A stretch of 6,084 bases of DNA from JACDER01 sp036394915 (GTDB lineage: Bacteria > Actinomycetota > Thermoleophilia > Gaiellales > Gaiellaceae): NCBI GenBank assembly GCA_036394915.1, contig DASWEE010000009.1:1-6084 (forward strand), written 5' to 3'. The notes under the pieces are model-generated. The model saw nothing but the letters and a program-made list of their open reading frames with translations, had not been told where the DNA came from and did no database searches. Position 1 is the stretch's first letter, and each line of letters begins with the position of its first letter. Made by a program: the position numbers and the translations under genes. Positions 5,317-6,084 of this stretch are shown piece by piece.

Positions 5317-5943
5317 GTGGGCCGTCCGAGACACGCAGAACGAACCGCCCGCGCGCTGCTCGACGCGGCGGAGCGGATCGTCGAGAGCGAGGGGCTCCAG
5401 GCTCTCTCGGTGCGGCGAGTCGCGGACGAGGCCGGGACAACGACCCGCGCCGTCTACAGCCTCTTCGGGTCGAAGCAGGGCCTCGTCATCGCGCTCGGGA
5501 CGCGGGCCTTCGAGCTCCTCGGGGCCGCGATCGCTGCGCTCCCGACGACACCCGATCCTGCCGCCGACCTGGTCGAGGCCGGCGTCACCGTCTTCCGTCG
5601 CTTCGCCGTCGAACACCCATCGCTGTTCCGACTCGCGGTGCAACGGACGCTCACCTCACCGGAGCTCGCCGCCCAGTTCGACGCGGCCGCGGCGGACGCC
5701 CTCGCCGGACTCGAGGCACGAGTCGCGCGGCTCGCTGCCGCCGGCCTGCTCGGTGATCGCACGATCCGCGACGCCGTCTGCCAGTTCCACGCCCTCTGCG
5801 AAGGACTCGCAGCCGTGGAGCTACGCGGCCTCCTCCACGCGAATCAGGCAGAACGAGTCTGGCGCGACGCGCTCGGCGCAATCATCACGGGGTTCGCGGC
5901 CGTCTCCGCGCCGGCGGCCGCAACTCAGGTTCCCCAGGGCTGA
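5317..5943 (+). CDS. TetR-family transcriptional regulator
   Basis: A 208-residue DNA-binding regulator, typical TetR length. The N-terminal part (about 5-60) is a standard TetR domain: RTARALLDAAERIVESEGLQ forms helix 1, then LSVRRVADEAGTTTRAVYSLF (30-50) the helix-turn-helix with recognition helix near 42-48, followed by the usual FGSKQGL. The remainder is an alpha-helical ligand-binding and dimerisation domain, including PSLFRLAV (101-108) and a helix near 152-170; the inducer is unknown. The start is GTG at 5317, which gives a normal N-terminus. No Shine-Dalgarno precedes it, and TACGCT at 5301-5306 (TAnnnT) would start transcription only a few bases before it, so the mRNA may be leaderless or nearly so. 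It is divergent from the methyltransferase gene with operator-like repeats between, and most likely represses that gene and itself. The last few codons (APAAATQVPQG) overlap a LuxR-tail remnant on the other strand and may be recruited DNA. Confidence 0.92.
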   Translation: MGRPRHAERTARALLDAAERIVESEGLQALSVRRVADEAGTTTRAVYSLFGSKQGLVIALGTRAFELLGAAIAALPTTPDPAADLVEAGVTVFRRFAVEHPSLFRLAVQRTLTSPELAAQFDAAAADALAGLEARVARLAAAGLLGDRTIRDAVCQFHALCEGLAAVELRGLLHANQAERVWRDALGAIITGFAAVSAPAAATQVPQG

Positions 5944-6016
5944 GGAGTCCGCTCTCGTAGGCGTAGATCAACACCTGCACGCGTCCGCGGAGGGCGACCA
6001 TATGGAGGGTCCGCGA
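5939..6016 (-). pseudogene. Remnant of a LuxR/NarL-type HTH C-terminus
   Basis: On the minus strand 6016-5939 reads SRTLHMVALRGRVQVLIYAY then ESGLLS, and continues PGEP inside the TetR coding region. This resembles the final helix of NarL-type response regulators, which commonly end LRDRVQxVIxAYESGLVRPG. Upstream the frame runs only to a TAG at 6076-6074, and the expected scaffold and recognition helices (ETTVKTHVSR-like) are absent; basic, non-conserved sequence and the tRNA-like block take their place. The frame closes with TGA at 5887-5885, antisense to the TetR gene. I read it as the decayed end of a former gene. The similarity is by eye. Confidence 0.5.
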
Positions 6017-6036
6017 GGTCGGTCTTCGCTTTCGCC

Positions 6037-6084
6037 GGAGCGACTGGAGTCGAACCCGCGACCTTCGATCGCGCTAAGAGGGCC
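6037..6084 (-). other. tRNA-3'-end-like sequence running off the window
   Basis: On the minus strand the last 48 bases end in GGTCGCGGGTTCGACTCC followed by AGTCGCTCC. The TTCGACT loop flanked by GG and CC is a strong T-loop signature, and an acceptor-like strand follows. However, the T-stem has a G-A mismatch (GCGGG with CCAGT), no CCA follows, and the sequence to the right does not form a clean anticodon stem at the expected distance. It may be a tRNA pseudogene, an attachment-site-like tRNA fragment, or another member of the repeat family at 382 and 4220, with which it shares GGAGCGAC and GTCGA-CCC blocks. The 5' half would lie beyond the window. Confidence 0.4.

Noticed and set aside
6037..6084. 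A functional partial tRNA gene
   Set aside because: The T-stem has a mismatch, no CCA is encoded and no clean anticodon stem can be drawn; not called as tRNA, only as tRNA-like.
1..6084. CRISPR array, insertion sequence, integrase or toxin-antitoxin module
   Set aside because: No regularly spaced repeats, transposase or integrase motifs, or small gene pairs are visible; the two repeat copies are 3.8 kb apart and degenerate.

Overview
This is a GC-rich window whose genes use mainly G/C third positions, GTG starts, and families common in high-GC Gram-positive bacteria. An actinobacterium fits best, perhaps of the Thermoleophilia type; that placement is inference from composition and gene content, since no taxonomic marker is present.

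Layout. Positions 2-172 hold the C-terminal end of an MBL-fold metallo-hydrolase (+). A 384-base gap follows, with a GC hairpin, the first copy of a dispersed repeat and a 14-bp palindrome. Positions 557-3733 (+) encode a 1058-residue signalling protein: zinc ribbon, class III nucleotide cyclase, AAA/STAND-type ATPase and a long helical TPR-like tail. Its stop codon shares the tetramer CTAG with the stop of a convergent small cupin gene (3730-4146, -). The gap 4147-4455 contains the second copy of the repeat and what looks like a frameshifted C-terminal remnant of a zinc-type medium-chain dehydrogenase (-). Positions 4456-5247 (-) encode a class I SAM-dependent methyltransferase. A TetR-family regulator (5317-5943, +) is divergent from it. 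The compact 69-base region between them holds two 6-3-6 inverted repeats and a plausible methyltransferase promoter, which is a classic local-repressor arrangement. Antisense to the end of the TetR gene lies a remnant of a LuxR/NarL-type HTH C-terminus, and the window ends in a tRNA-3'-end-like sequence on the minus strand.

How the parts relate. The cyclase-ATPase is a stand-alone sensor/signalling protein with no obvious partner. The methyltransferase and the TetR regulator form a likely regulated pair. The cupin lies on the same strand as the methyltransferase but is separated from it by the remnant and the repeat, so it probably has its own promoter.

The gene families are ordinary. The least explained signals lie between genes: a repeat family resembling the acceptor/T-arm end of a tRNA (two full copies 3.84 kb apart flanking the cyclase-cupin pair, and a related tRNA-like block at the right edge), and two decayed gene ends. 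I see no CRISPR array, transposase, integrase, complete RNA gene or clear new defence or biosynthetic system.
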